Assembly (NCBI GenBank): GCA_903877135.1
Contig: CAIRCN010000014.1
Location: forward strand, 62,001-126,000
Length of the DNA stretch: 64,000 nucleotides
Direction: 5' to 3'
Source: an uncultured Opitutia bacterium
GTDB lineage: Bacteria > Verrucomicrobiota > Verrucomicrobiia > Opitutales > Opitutaceae
Shown here piece after piece: positions 10,816-18,932 of this stretch. Position 1 is the stretch's first letter, and each line of letters starts with the position of its first letter. Under the pieces are notes generated by a model that was not told the origin of the DNA, did not search any database, and saw only the letters and a list, made by a program, of their open reading frames with translations. The position numbers were made by a program, and so were the translations under genes.

Positions 10816-11559
10816 ATGATTCTCCTCGGCGTCAATATCGACCACTGTGCCACCCTGCGGCAGGCGCGCTACCGGCAAGCTGTTGCCACCGCCGGCGGCG
10901 CCATCGAGCCTGATCCCGTCACGCTGGCCGTCCTGGCCGAGCGGGCTGGGGCCGACGGCATCACCGTGCACCTCCGCGAAGACCGCCGGCACATCCAGGA
11001 GCGCGACGTCTGGCGGCTCCGTGAGACGATCGCCACGCGCCTCAACCTCGAGATGGCCTGCACGCCGGCCATGACGGCCTTCGCGCTCCAGCTGAAGCCC
11101 GACTCCGTCTGCCTCGTCCCCGAAAACCGCGAGGAAATCACGACCGAGGGCGGGCTCGACGTCGTGGCCAACCGCGACCGCGTCCGCGCCGTCGTGGACG
11201 CCATGAACGCCGCCGACATCAAAACCAGCCTCTTCATCGACCCCAACGAGCCGCAGATCGAGCTCGCGGCGCAGCTCGCGGCCCCTTGGGTCGAGTTGCA
11301 CACCGGTTCCTATGCCAACGCCTTTCACACCTCGTCCCGCGCGAAGGAACTCCAGCGCCTGCGGCTTGGCTGCGCCCGTGCGCACGACTGCGGCCTCACG
11401 GTCAACGCCGGGCATGGCATCAATTACGTCAACATCGCCGAGGTGCGCACGCTGCCGCACCTGCACGAGCTCAACATCGGGCACAGCATCGTGAGCCGCG
11501 CCCTGTTCGCCGGGATCGAGGAAGCGGTCCGCGAGATGAAAACCCGGATGAACGCATGA
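10816..11559 (+). CDS. pdxJ: pyridoxine 5'-phosphate synthase
   Basis: 247-residue TIM-barrel enzyme joining 1-deoxyxylulose 5-phosphate with 3-amino-2-oxopropyl phosphate to make pyridoxine phosphate. Conserved blocks: LGVNIDHCATLRQARY at the N-terminus, GITVHLREDRRHI, VCLVPENREEITTEGGLD, and LHTGSYANAF plus VNAGHGINY toward the C-terminus. The ATG at 10816 precedes the family start exactly. It overlaps acpS by 4 bases (ATGA), a conserved pdxJ-acpS coupling in many bacteria. Confidence 0.96.
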   Translation: MILLGVNIDHCATLRQARYRQAVATAGGAIEPDPVTLAVLAERAGADGITVHLREDRRHIQERDVWRLRETIATRLNLEMACTPAMTAFALQLKPDSVCLVPENREEITTEGGLDVVANRDRVRAVVDAMNAADIKTSLFIDPNEPQIELAAQLAAPWVELHTGSYANAFHTSSRAKELQRLRLGCARAHDCGLTVNAGHGINYVNIAEVRTLPHLHELNIGHSIVSRALFAGIEEAVREMKTRMNA

Positions 11560-11975
11560 GCGGCGGCCCGGCCATTGCCCTGCCGCCCGGCGGCGTCCTC
11601 GTGGGGATCGGTTGCGATCTGATCGAGGTGGAGCGGATTTGCGGCGTGCTGGAGCGGCACGGCGAGCGGTTCCTGCACCGCGTGTTCACCGCGGACGAGC
11701 GCCACTATTGCTCGAAGCTCGGCCACCCCTACAAGCACTATGCCGCGCGCTGGGCCGCCAAAGAGGCGGTGTCGAAGGCTTTCACTACCGGCATCGGCCC
11801 GCATCTGGAGTGGACCTCCGTGTCCGTCTATCACGGCGCGCGCAACGAGCCGCTGGTCCGGCTCGACGACAAGGCGCAGGCGCTGCTGGCGCAAGTTGGC
11901 GCGACAGGCGTGCTACTTTCGCTCTCGCACACGGAAACACACGCCATGGCGGTGGCCGCCCTGGTGCGTAGCTGA
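11556..11975 (+). CDS. acpS: holo-[acyl-carrier-protein] synthase
   Basis: 139-residue phosphopantetheinyl transferase that loads the CoA arm onto acyl carrier protein (an acpP is present at 55.3 kb). Metal/CoA-binding motifs are clear: VGIGCDLIEVERI and the second, RWAAKEAVSKAF, with the closing LSLSHTETHAMAVAAL strand. The N-terminus has about 14 extra residues compared with the usual MI.GIG start. Start codon overlaps the pdxJ stop by 4 bases. Confidence 0.93.
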   Translation: MSGGPAIALPPGGVLVGIGCDLIEVERICGVLERHGERFLHRVFTADERHYCSKLGHPYKHYAARWAAKEAVSKAFTTGIGPHLEWTSVSVYHGARNEPLVRLDDKAQALLAQVGATGVLLSLSHTETHAMAVAALVRS

Positions 11976-11980
11976 CGCCC

Positions 11981-12520
11981 ATGGATGACACCGACGCTCC
12001 GCGGCCTCCGTCTGCACGGCAACTGTCCAAGACTCCGTCGTGGATTTTGCTCGGTTTCATTCTTGGCGCTGCATTCGTCTGGTTGCTTCCGACCGACGAG
12101 CAAAAGACCGAGGCGCCGCGCCGGCGGGAGCCAACGAAAGCGGTCGCTGCTGCCGGTGAGCACGCTAAACGCGATCTCACCACGATTGAGGCAGTCTTCG
12201 CCGAGTGGGGGAGCCATGCCGTTTGGGAGCACGACCTGACGGAGGTTGCCCTCTGGGACTCGGAGACGAAGGCATTCAACCATTATTACGAGGTGCTCCG
12301 CAGTGGAGGCAATTTCTACTACCGGCCGCTCGACCGTCTGACCCGGCCTATTCTTACCCACGGCGTCAAGGATCCCGACTGTCCGCTACGTTTCACGGAG
12401 ACGGAGGCGATGCGGCAGGAATGGCTGCACGAGAAGGCGCAGGAAGATTGGAAGGCCATCACTAATTCGATCCAGAAGCCATCGGCACAAATGCCGATCG
12501 ATCCGAGCGGCAAACCCTGA
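11981..12520 (+). CDS. single-pass membrane protein of unknown function
   Basis: 179 residues, not recognised. A short cytosolic N-terminus (DDTDAPRPPSARQLSKTPS) precedes one hydrophobic segment (WILLGFILGAAFVWLLPT). The rest, predicted outside, has Thr-Ile-Glu-rich helices, WGSHAVWEHDLTEVALWDS, and YYEVLRSGGNFYYRPLDRLTRP. It lies in a same-strand run with 5-bp spacing to acpS and 2 bp to nnr, so it is probably co-expressed, but the neighbours do not suggest a function. Confidence 0.6.
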   Translation: MDDTDAPRPPSARQLSKTPSWILLGFILGAAFVWLLPTDEQKTEAPRRREPTKAVAAAGEHAKRDLTTIEAVFAEWGSHAVWEHDLTEVALWDSETKAFNHYYEVLRSGGNFYYRPLDRLTRPILTHGVKDPDCPLRFTETEAMRQEWLHEKAQEDWKAITNSIQKPSAQMPIDPSGKP

Positions 12521-12522
12521 TC

Positions 12523-13971
12523 ATGATCGCCGCGAGCCATCCCATTCTCTCCTGCGACGAGGCGCGCAGCCTGGAGCAGGAACGCTTTGGCGGCAACGAG
12601 GCGAAGGAGTGGGCGGCGATGCAGCAGGCCGGTCGCGCGGTGGCGGAGGCGGTGCTGGCAGATTTTTTGGAAATCGGCGGCTTCCCCGCCGCCGGCCGCC
12701 TGCTCGTGCTCGTGGGCAAAGGCCACAACGGCGGTGACGCGCTGATCGCTGCGGCGGAAATCCTCGCCAAATATCCGCTGGCCACGGCCGAGGCGTTTTT
12801 CGTCTTTGGCGAACGGCCGTTGCGTCCACTCGCCGCGCGGGCGTGGCGCGATCTGGCTCAAATCGCCGGGGGCCGTGTGACGGCGGGAGTCGCGCCCGCT
12901 TGCGGTTACGACCTCTGCCTCGATGGCATTTTTGGTTTCCAGTTTCGTCCGCCGGTCGAGCCGAGCGTGGCGGAATTCATCGGCCGCGTGAATGCGCTGC
13001 CCATCCGTCTGCGCGCCGCGGTCGATCTGCCGAGCGCGGGGCTCTATTGTGCCGATATTACCTATGCCACCGGCTCGGTGAAGACGCCGCTCCTCGATCA
13101 ACCGAAAGCCGGCCGGCTGCGGTATCTCGACCTTGGTTTCTTTGGCGACGAAGCGCCCGGCGCCAATCGCGTGCTCACGTCCGCAGTGCTGGCACCGCTC
13201 ACCGCGCTTCGATCCCCGGCCACCGACAAGCGCACCTACGGCCACGTCTTCGTGCTCGGTGGTTCTATGCATTATCCCGGCGCGGTGCTGATGACGGTGT
13301 TGTCCGCGCTGCGCAGCGGCGTCGGGCTCGTGACCGCGTTCGTGCCCGAATCGCTGGTGCCTGCCTATGCGGCGCGCGCGCCGGAGGCAATGTGGGTCGG
13401 CTGGCCGGAGGCGCCTGAGGGCGGCCTCGCGCTCGAGGGTTTTCATCTCCTAGGGGAGCGAATTGACCGCGCCACGGCGCTCGTGCTTGGCCCCGGCCTC
13501 GGCCGAGAACAGGAGACACTCGCGCTGGCGGCGGAAATTGTGAAATCGGTGACCGTTCCACTGGTGATCGACGCTGATGCGCTGCAACCGGACATAGTGC
13601 GCGCGGGCAAAGCTGCGCGCGTGCTCACGCCGCACGCCGGAGAATTCGAACGGATCACTCGAGCGAAACCCTCCAGCGCGACGCTGGTGCGGAAAGGCCC
13701 GATCACGCGCGTGTGCGACGGACCGACGGTTTATTACAGTCTTTTCGGAGGACCGGTGCTGGCTCGCGGCGGGAGCGGCGACTTGCTGGCGGGTCTGATC
13801 GGCGGGTTGCTGGCGCAAACTCCCGGCGACCCGGTGCTCGCCGCCTGCCGCGGCGTTGTCTGGCACGGACGTGCGGCGGATCTGTTGGCGCGCGACAAGG
13901 GCCAGGTGGCGGTGAACACGACGCAGTTGCTCGACTATTTACCGGCGGCGCTGCGGATCAATCTGCCATGA
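12523..13971 (+). CDS. nnr: bifunctional NAD(P)H-hydrate epimerase / ADP-dependent dehydratase
   Basis: 482-residue repair enzyme for damaged NADH/NADPH hydrates. The N-terminal YjeF epimerase domain (about 1-215) has GKGHNGGDALIAA and a cofactor-like AAVDLPSAG region. The C-terminal ribokinase-like dehydratase domain (about 225-480) has FVLGGSMHYPGAVLM, VLGPGLGRE, VIDADAL, LTPHAGEF and the catalytic ARGGSGDLLAGLIGGLL. The fused arrangement matches the E. coli type. Ends with ATGA overlap into dprA. Confidence 0.93.
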   Translation: MIAASHPILSCDEARSLEQERFGGNEAKEWAAMQQAGRAVAEAVLADFLEIGGFPAAGRLLVLVGKGHNGGDALIAAAEILAKYPLATAEAFFVFGERPLRPLAARAWRDLAQIAGGRVTAGVAPACGYDLCLDGIFGFQFRPPVEPSVAEFIGRVNALPIRLRAAVDLPSAGLYCADITYATGSVKTPLLDQPKAGRLRYLDLGFFGDEAPGANRVLTSAVLAPLTALRSPATDKRTYGHVFVLGGSMHYPGAVLMTVLSALRSGVGLVTAFVPESLVPAYAARAPEAMWVGWPEAPEGGLALEGFHLLGERIDRATALVLGPGLGREQETLALAAEIVKSVTVPLVIDADALQPDIVRAGKAARVLTPHAGEFERITRAKPSSATLVRKGPITRVCDGPTVYYSLFGGPVLARGGSGDLLAGLIGGLLAQTPGDPVLAACRGVVWHGRAADLLARDKGQVAVNTTQLLDYLPAALRINLP

Positions 13972-15092
13972 ATGTGGAGCTGACCGAGCGACAGGCGCTG
14001 CTAGTGCTGAACGCGCTGCCCAATATCGGTCCGATCACGCTCAACCGGCTGCTGGAGGAACTCGGCGGCGACCCGCGAGCGGTGTTTTCCGCCGGGGCGC
14101 GTCGGCTGGAAATGGTCCGGGGCGTCTGCCCGGTCATCAGCGCAACGATCGGCGCGTGGCAACAACACTTCGATCTGGCTCGTGAGGAGGAACGCATGGC
14201 GCAGAGCGGGGCGGACTTCATCACGACGCACGACGCCGGCTACCCGAAACTGCTCCAGGAAATCAACGATCCGCCCATCGCGCTCTACCGCAAGGGCCGC
14301 TACGAGTTCGGGCAGCCATGCATCGCTATCGTCGGCTCGCGGCGGACGACGCTCTACGGTCAGACCACGGCGAAAAAACTTGCCGCTGAACTGGTGCGGC
14401 TGGGTTTCTGTATCGTCAGCGGGCTCGCCCGTGGCATCGACACCGCGGCGCACGAAGGAGCTCTCTCGGTCGGCGGAAAGACCGCCGCGATCCTCGGCTG
14501 CGGCATCGACATCATCCACCCGCCGGAAAACTTGGAACTCTACCGCCGGATCGAGGCGGAGGGCGTGATTCTCTCGGAGTTTCCCTTCGGTCGCCGCGCC
14601 GACCGCCAGAGTTTCCCCATGCGCAACCGCGTCGTGGCGGGCATTTGCGAAGCGACCGTGGTCGTTGAAACCGACGTGGCTGGTGGCGCCATGATCACTG
14701 CCCGCTTCGCCGGTGAGCAGGGGCGGCTGATCTATGCGGTGCCTGGGCGGATCGACCAGCCGACTAGTGCGGGTTGCCACCAGCTCATCCGCGACGGCGC
14801 CACTCTGCTCACGGGCGTTGACGACATCCTGTCGGAACTGAACTACCTCGACGGTCTGCGCCCGCAGCCGATTCCGGACAAGGAAGGTGCGCCGCCCGCG
14901 GCGCCGAGCGGGTTGTCGCCGGACGAGGCGACCGTCATCGCATGCTTTGCCGGTGGGGCGATTCTAACGCCGGACGCCCTGGCGACCCAAACGGGATTGC
15001 CCGCGGCAAAGGTGTCGGCGACGTTGATGATGCTCGAACTCCGTCGGTTCGTCGCCAAGCGCGCCGATGGCGCATTCGAAGCGCGCAGTTAA
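13968..15092 (+). CDS. dprA: DNA-processing protein DprA
   Basis: 374-residue protein that loads RecA on incoming single-stranded DNA during natural transformation. An N-terminal helical/HhH-like part (NALPNIGPITLNRLLEELGG) precedes the Rossmann DprA core, with IVGSRRTTLYG, CIVSGLARGIDTAAHEGAL, AILGCGIDIIHPPEN, SEFPFGRRADRQSFPMRNR and DVAGGAMITARFA. The C-terminal part (about 310-374) looks like the winged-helix DML1-type domain. Start overlaps nnr by 4 bases. Other competence genes are not in the window. Confidence 0.94.
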   Translation: MNVELTERQALLVLNALPNIGPITLNRLLEELGGDPRAVFSAGARRLEMVRGVCPVISATIGAWQQHFDLAREEERMAQSGADFITTHDAGYPKLLQEINDPPIALYRKGRYEFGQPCIAIVGSRRTTLYGQTTAKKLAAELVRLGFCIVSGLARGIDTAAHEGALSVGGKTAAILGCGIDIIHPPENLELYRRIEAEGVILSEFPFGRRADRQSFPMRNRVVAGICEATVVVETDVAGGAMITARFAGEQGRLIYAVPGRIDQPTSAGCHQLIRDGATLLTGVDDILSELNYLDGLRPQPIPDKEGAPPAAPSGLSPDEATVIACFAGGAILTPDALATQTGLPAAKVSATLMMLELRRFVAKRADGAFEARS

Positions 15093-15100
15093 TCTTACCC

Positions 15101-16180
15101 ATGAACTCATCCATCGATCTCTCCACCATCTTTCTCAAACGCCAGGCCGAGTCGCGCTCGCTCTCGGCGGAAAATTTTCGCGGCGAAAAGGGCGCCGGCG
15201 GCATGGCCACCAAGGAAACCTCGCTGCTCCCCATCGCCGTCGAGCAGGGCCACCACCTCGGGCGCGGCTGGAAAGCCTCGCCGTGCCTGTCCATCAAGTC
15301 CGGCGAGACCGTCACGATTATGGACAATGCCGGTCCGGGCGTCATCCGGCACATGTGGATCACCTTCGACCAGAAGCTGCGCCGGCAGGTCATTCTCCGC
15401 ATCTATTGGGAAGGGCAGGAGCATCCGTCCGTGGAGTGCCCGGTCGGCGACTTCATGTGCCAGTCGTGGGGGCGCGACCAGAACATCACCGCGCTGCCGG
15501 TCAACGTGAACCCGAAGGGCGGCATGAACTGCTTTTTCCCTATGCCGTTCCGACGCCACGCGCGCATCACCGTGCAGAACGACTCGCCCGTCGATCTCGC
15601 GCACTTCTTCTACACCATCAACTACACGCTCGAACCTGTGCCGGAGGACAGCCTCTACCTGCACGCGCAGTTTCGCCGGACGAATCCCGTGCCCTACAAG
15701 GAGGTTTACACGATTCTCGACGGTGTGCGCGGTCACGGGCACTACGTTGGCACGTTCATGAGCTGGCAGCAAAACACGTCTGGCTGGTGGGGCGAGGGCG
15801 AGATCAAGATGTATCTCGACGGCGACCGCGAGTGGCCGACGATCTGCGGCACGGGCACCGAGGACTATTTCGGTGGCGCTTGGTGTTTCGACGAGAACAA
15901 TTTCTCGGCGCCCTTCTTCGGCTTCCAGCACGTCGTCGGCAAATCCCTTCAGACCGGGGCGCGGATGACGCTGTATCGCTTTCACCTGCAGGACCCGGTG
16001 TTCTTCAAGCAGGATCTGCGCGTGACGATGCAGGCGCTCGGCTGGCGCGAACACGGCCTGCCGAATACACGCTACCACGCCTTGCAGGACGACATCGCGT
16101 CGGTGGCCTACTGGTATCAGACGCTGCCCGGCGCGCCGTTCCCGCCGCTGCCGGACCGCGACGCGCGCGAGATCGTCTGA
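15101..16180 (+). CDS. DUF2961 / GH172-type glycoside hydrolase
   Basis: 359-residue protein of the DUF2961 family, now glycoside hydrolase family 172, whose known members act on arabinofuranosides or fructofuranosides. Seen: ENFRGEKGAGGM near residue 25, LGRGWKASPCLSIKSGETV, PGVIRHMWITFD, the NCFFPMPF strand, and GTGTEDYFGGAWCFDEN, which carries the conserved acidic residues. No signal peptide, so probably cytosolic. ATG at 15101 lies 8 bp after dprA. Substrate cannot be read from sequence. Confidence 0.88.
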   Translation: MNSSIDLSTIFLKRQAESRSLSAENFRGEKGAGGMATKETSLLPIAVEQGHHLGRGWKASPCLSIKSGETVTIMDNAGPGVIRHMWITFDQKLRRQVILRIYWEGQEHPSVECPVGDFMCQSWGRDQNITALPVNVNPKGGMNCFFPMPFRRHARITVQNDSPVDLAHFFYTINYTLEPVPEDSLYLHAQFRRTNPVPYKEVYTILDGVRGHGHYVGTFMSWQQNTSGWWGEGEIKMYLDGDREWPTICGTGTEDYFGGAWCFDENNFSAPFFGFQHVVGKSLQTGARMTLYRFHLQDPVFFKQDLRVTMQALGWREHGLPNTRYHALQDDIASVAYWYQTLPGAPFPPLPDRDAREIV

Positions 16181-16211
16181 CAGAGATAACGGCAACTCGC
16201 GTTAATCAACC

Positions 16212-18893
16212 TCACGCTTTGCGGTGGATGACTTGTGGGGCGGTTTCCATCTGGCCGCGGGTGACGCCGAGCTGGTTGAGGAGTTTCAGCTCGCGCCAGA
16301 GGTCGGCGCCGCTGATTTCGCCGCGCAGGAGCTGGCCATAGCGCGTCAGCGTGTGGACGACTTCGTCGGGCGGCTCATTGACGAACTCCACGCGGAAGCT
16401 GCGCGCGCCGCGGGCGAGGAGGCGGGCGACGTATTCGGCGCCGGTTTGGGCGCGGTTGTTGAACACGGTGTTGCGGCAGCCGACGTCGGCCTTGAGCGGG
16501 AGTTCGGCACCGACACGGTCCCGGAGGGTGACGCGGCGGGTGTCGCAGGGCCGGCCGCAGTCGCGGTAGTCCTTGCCGGTGGTGAGAAACGCGCAGAACA
16601 CGCAGTGCTCCATGTGAAACATCGGCATATGCTGATGGATGGTGATGTCGAACCACGCGCCGGGCGCGGCGAGGAGGAGCGCCTCGAGCTGGGCGTGGTT
16701 GAGGTCGTAGCTGGCGGTGACACGCTCGAGGCCGTGGTTTTTTAGAAAATAGCCGGCGGTCCAGGGGTTGGCGACGTTGAGCGAGAAGTCGCCGCGCTTG
16801 CGGTCGGCGGCGAAGAACGCGAGGTGGTCGTAGTTGCGGACGAGGTAGCCGTCGGCTTCGCAGGAACGGACTTGGCGGAGAATCCACTCTTCGCCGGGTT
16901 TGAAGATGCGGGGCGGGGCGACCCAGATGCTGGAGGTAAGTTGAGAGTTGAAAGTTGAAGGTTCGGAGTTCTGCAGCGTGCGGAAGCGGGCGACGGCGTC
17001 GCGGTAGTGCTTGGGGTTTTCGAATTCGCAGTAGAGCGTTCGCGCACCGGCGGACCAGGCGGCGTCGAGCTGGTCAAGGGCGCGGATGACGGCGATCAGC
17101 TCCGGCGGCGAAGCTGCCGGAGCAGTTGAAGGTGGAAAGTTGAAAGTTGAAGGGGAGGAATCCGTGACGGTCCAGCGCAGCGGTGCGGTGCGGAGAGTTT
17201 CGATGGCGGAGACGGTTGCGCGGCGGAGGCGGTTTAATTCGCTGACGGGAAGAATGACGTCGCCTTCGAGGTGGGAGGTGAGGGCACCGAGCTGGAAGGG
17301 AGTGCCGCCGAGGCGGCCGAGCTGTTCGCGCAGGCGCTCGGGGGTAAGCGGTTGTTTCGCGGCGGGGGCGAGGGGAAGGGCGGAGGCGGTTTTGACGACG
17401 TGGCCGTGGCCGTCGTTGGCGATGAGCGTGAGCGGCGCGCCGGCGTGGCCGTGGACTTCGAGTGCGAGGGGGCGCTGGAAGCGGATCTGGTCGCCCTCGA
17501 ACGTGGCGCGCAGCTCGCGGTCGAGCGCGGGGTCGTTGGTTTTCCAGACGAGCTGGCCGGGGCGCACGCGGCGCCAGTCGATGTCGCCGTGACCGAAGCG
17601 GAAGGTGGTCTCGGGGCCGCGAGCATCGACCTGATAGACGCGGCCGCCTTCCTCGCGCTCGTCGGGGTGGCCGGCATCGAAGACGATGCCGTCGCCGGGC
17701 TTGAGCGGCGCGGCGAGGCGGAGCGAAACGGATTCGTTTTGCACGCGGGTGACTTCGCCGAGGAAGACGCCGCGCTTGGTGCCGAAGCGGGCGTGGACGA
17801 GCGCCTGGTTGTCGGTGCCGCAGAACCAGCCGGGGGCGAGGCCGCGGGAGAAGGCCATCTGCAGCTCGTAGCTGGCGGCGGATACAGGTGCGGCCGAGTT
17901 GACAGTTGAAGGTTGAGAGTTGAAAGACGGAGCGACGACGGCGACTTCGCTGCCAGGGTTCCGGCTTTCAACTTTCAACTTGGAGCTTTCAACGCCGCAA
18001 AGCTCGTCGAGAGCCTGGCGGTAAACGCGGGTGATGCTGGCGACGTATTCGGCGGATTTGAGGCGGCCTTCGATTTTCAGCGAGGCGACGCCGGCGCGGA
18101 CGAGCTCGGGGAGAACTTCGAGCCCGGAGAGATCCTGCGGGCTGAGAAGGTAGCGGCGGTCGCCGAGGGGGACCTGCTGGCCGTCGGCGATGAGATCGTA
18201 GGGGAGGCGGCAAGCCTGGGCGCATTCGCCGCGGTTGGCGGAGCGGCCGCCGAGCGATTCGCTGGTGAGGCACTGTCCCGAGTAGGCGACGCAGAGCGCG
18301 CCGTGCACGAAGACCTCCAGCGGCATGGCCGCTGGAGGAGTTGAAAGTTGAGGGTTGAAAGTCGAAGGATCGAGGCGTTGCGCCGTTTGGATCGCGGTTA
18401 TGTCCGCTAGGGAGTTTTCGCGGGCGAGGACGACGAGTTGCGCGCCGAGATCGCGGGCGAAGGCGACACCGGCGGCGCTGGTGATCGTCATCTGCGTGGA
18501 GCAGTGAATCGGAAAGTCGGGCGAGAGCGCGCGAATTAGGCGGCAGAGACCGACGTCTTGCACGATGGCGGCATCGACGCCGGCGGCGATGATGGTGCGC
18601 GCGAAGTCGGTGGCGTCGGCGAGCTCGTTGGCGAAGACGAGGGTGTTAAAAGTGACGTAGCCTTTCACGCCGCGACGGTGGAGAAACGCCATCAGCGCAG
18701 GGAGGTCGGCCTGCGTGAAGTTCTTGGCGCGCATGCGGGCGTTGAAGCGCTCGAGACCGAAGTAGATGGCGTCGGCGCCGTTCTCGACGGCGGCGCGCAC
18801 GCAGTCCCAGTCGCCGGCCGGCGCGAGCAATTCCGGGCGCGCGAGCTGGCGCGCCGGAAGGGCATTGGAGTTGGCGAGCGGCGCGGCAGGCAT
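16212..18893 (-). CDS. U32-family peptidase-like protein (RlhA-like) with repeat-derived insertions
   Basis: 893-residue U32 family protein; the closest recognised relatives are the long bacterial forms (E. coli RlhA/YdcP type) linked to 23S rRNA hydroxylation, with a DUF3656-like middle and a second barrel half. N-terminal motifs: ELLAPAGDWDCVRAAVENGADAIYFG, IVQDVGL, HCSTQMTI, LEVFVHGALCVAYSGQCL and the cysteine set RGECAQACRLPY. C-terminal half has MFHMEHCVFCAF, DCGRPCD and ADVGCRNTVFN, giving further Cys for a metal or Fe-S site. It is longer than usual because five ~30-base heptamer tracts interrupt the frame at residues about 176-186, 301-311, 323-333, 581-591 and 643-652 without breaking it. 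Last gene of a lysR-MFS-U32 run. Confidence 0.88.
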   Translation of the reverse strand: MPAAPLANSNALPARQLARPELLAPAGDWDCVRAAVENGADAIYFGLERFNARMRAKNFTQADLPALMAFLHRRGVKGYVTFNTLVFANELADATDFARTIIAAGVDAAIVQDVGLCRLIRALSPDFPIHCSTQMTITSAAGVAFARDLGAQLVVLARENSLADITAIQTAQRLDPSTFNPQLSTPPAAMPLEVFVHGALCVAYSGQCLTSESLGGRSANRGECAQACRLPYDLIADGQQVPLGDRRYLLSPQDLSGLEVLPELVRAGVASLKIEGRLKSAEYVASITRVYRQALDELCGVESSKLKVESRNPGSEVAVVAPSFNSQPSTVNSAAPVSAASYELQMAFSRGLAPGWFCGTDNQALVHARFGTKRGVFLGEVTRVQNESVSLRLAAPLKPGDGIVFDAGHPDEREEGGRVYQVDARGPETTFRFGHGDIDWRRVRPGQLVWKTNDPALDRELRATFEGDQIRFQRPLALEVHGHAGAPLTLIANDGHGHVVKTASALPLAPAAKQPLTPERLREQLGRLGGTPFQLGALTSHLEGDVILPVSELNRLRRATVSAIETLRTAPLRWTVTDSSPSTFNFPPSTAPAASPPELIAVIRALDQLDAAWSAGARTLYCEFENPKHYRDAVARFRTLQNSEPSTFNSQLTSSIWVAPPRIFKPGEEWILRQVRSCEADGYLVRNYDHLAFFAADRKRGDFSLNVANPWTAGYFLKNHGLERVTASYDLNHAQLEALLLAAPGAWFDITIHQHMPMFHMEHCVFCAFLTTGKDYRDCGRPCDTRRVTLRDRVGAELPLKADVGCRNTVFNNRAQTGAEYVARLLARGARSFRVEFVNEPPDEVVHTLTRYGQLLRGEISGADLWRELKLLNQLGVTRGQMETAPQVIHRKA
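16939..16968. repeat. heptanucleotide repeat tract A inside the U32 gene
   Basis: Thirty bases of degenerate AGTTGAA heptamers on the plus strand. Read on the minus strand it codes for a Ser-Glu-Pro-Ser-Thr-Phe-Asn-Ser-Gln-Leu peptide at residues about 643-652. Multiple of three, so the frame is kept. Confidence 0.85.
17124..17153. repeat. heptanucleotide repeat tract B inside the U32 gene
   Basis: Thirty bases of AGTTGAA-type heptamers (one heptamer degenerated to GGTGGAA). It codes for PSTFNFPPST at residues about 581-591. A hairpin (CTCCGGC / GCCGGAG) lies directly next to it at about 17099-17122, as for tract E. Confidence 0.85.
17897..17926. repeat. heptanucleotide repeat tract C inside the U32 gene
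   Basis: Thirty bases of AGTTGAA-type heptamers coding for SFNSQPSTVN at residues about 323-333. It is in opposite orientation to tract D, 37 bases away, so the two form a long inverted pair. Confidence 0.85.
17964..17993. repeat. heptanucleotide repeat tract D (reversed) inside the U32 gene
   Basis: Same heptamer family but inverted (GCTTTCAACTTTCAACTTGG at its start on the plus strand). Because of the reversal it codes for a different peptide, VESSKLKVES, at residues about 301-311. Confidence 0.85.
18339..18368. repeat. heptanucleotide repeat tract E inside the U32 gene
   Basis: Thirty bases of AGTTGAA-type heptamers coding for PSTFNPQLST at residues about 176-186. A near-perfect palindrome (CCTCCAGCGGC / GCCGCTGGAGG, 18314-18337) abuts it, encoding the PPAAMPLE stretch. 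Confidence 0.85.
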
Positions 18894-18932
18894 GGGAGAA
18901 TTCTAGCGGAGGGGCAGTTACCGGAAACTGCG

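Noticed and set aside
16939-18368. CRISPR array
   Set aside because: The repeats are short, degenerate heptamers without unique spacers of constant length, and they lie inside a coding frame.
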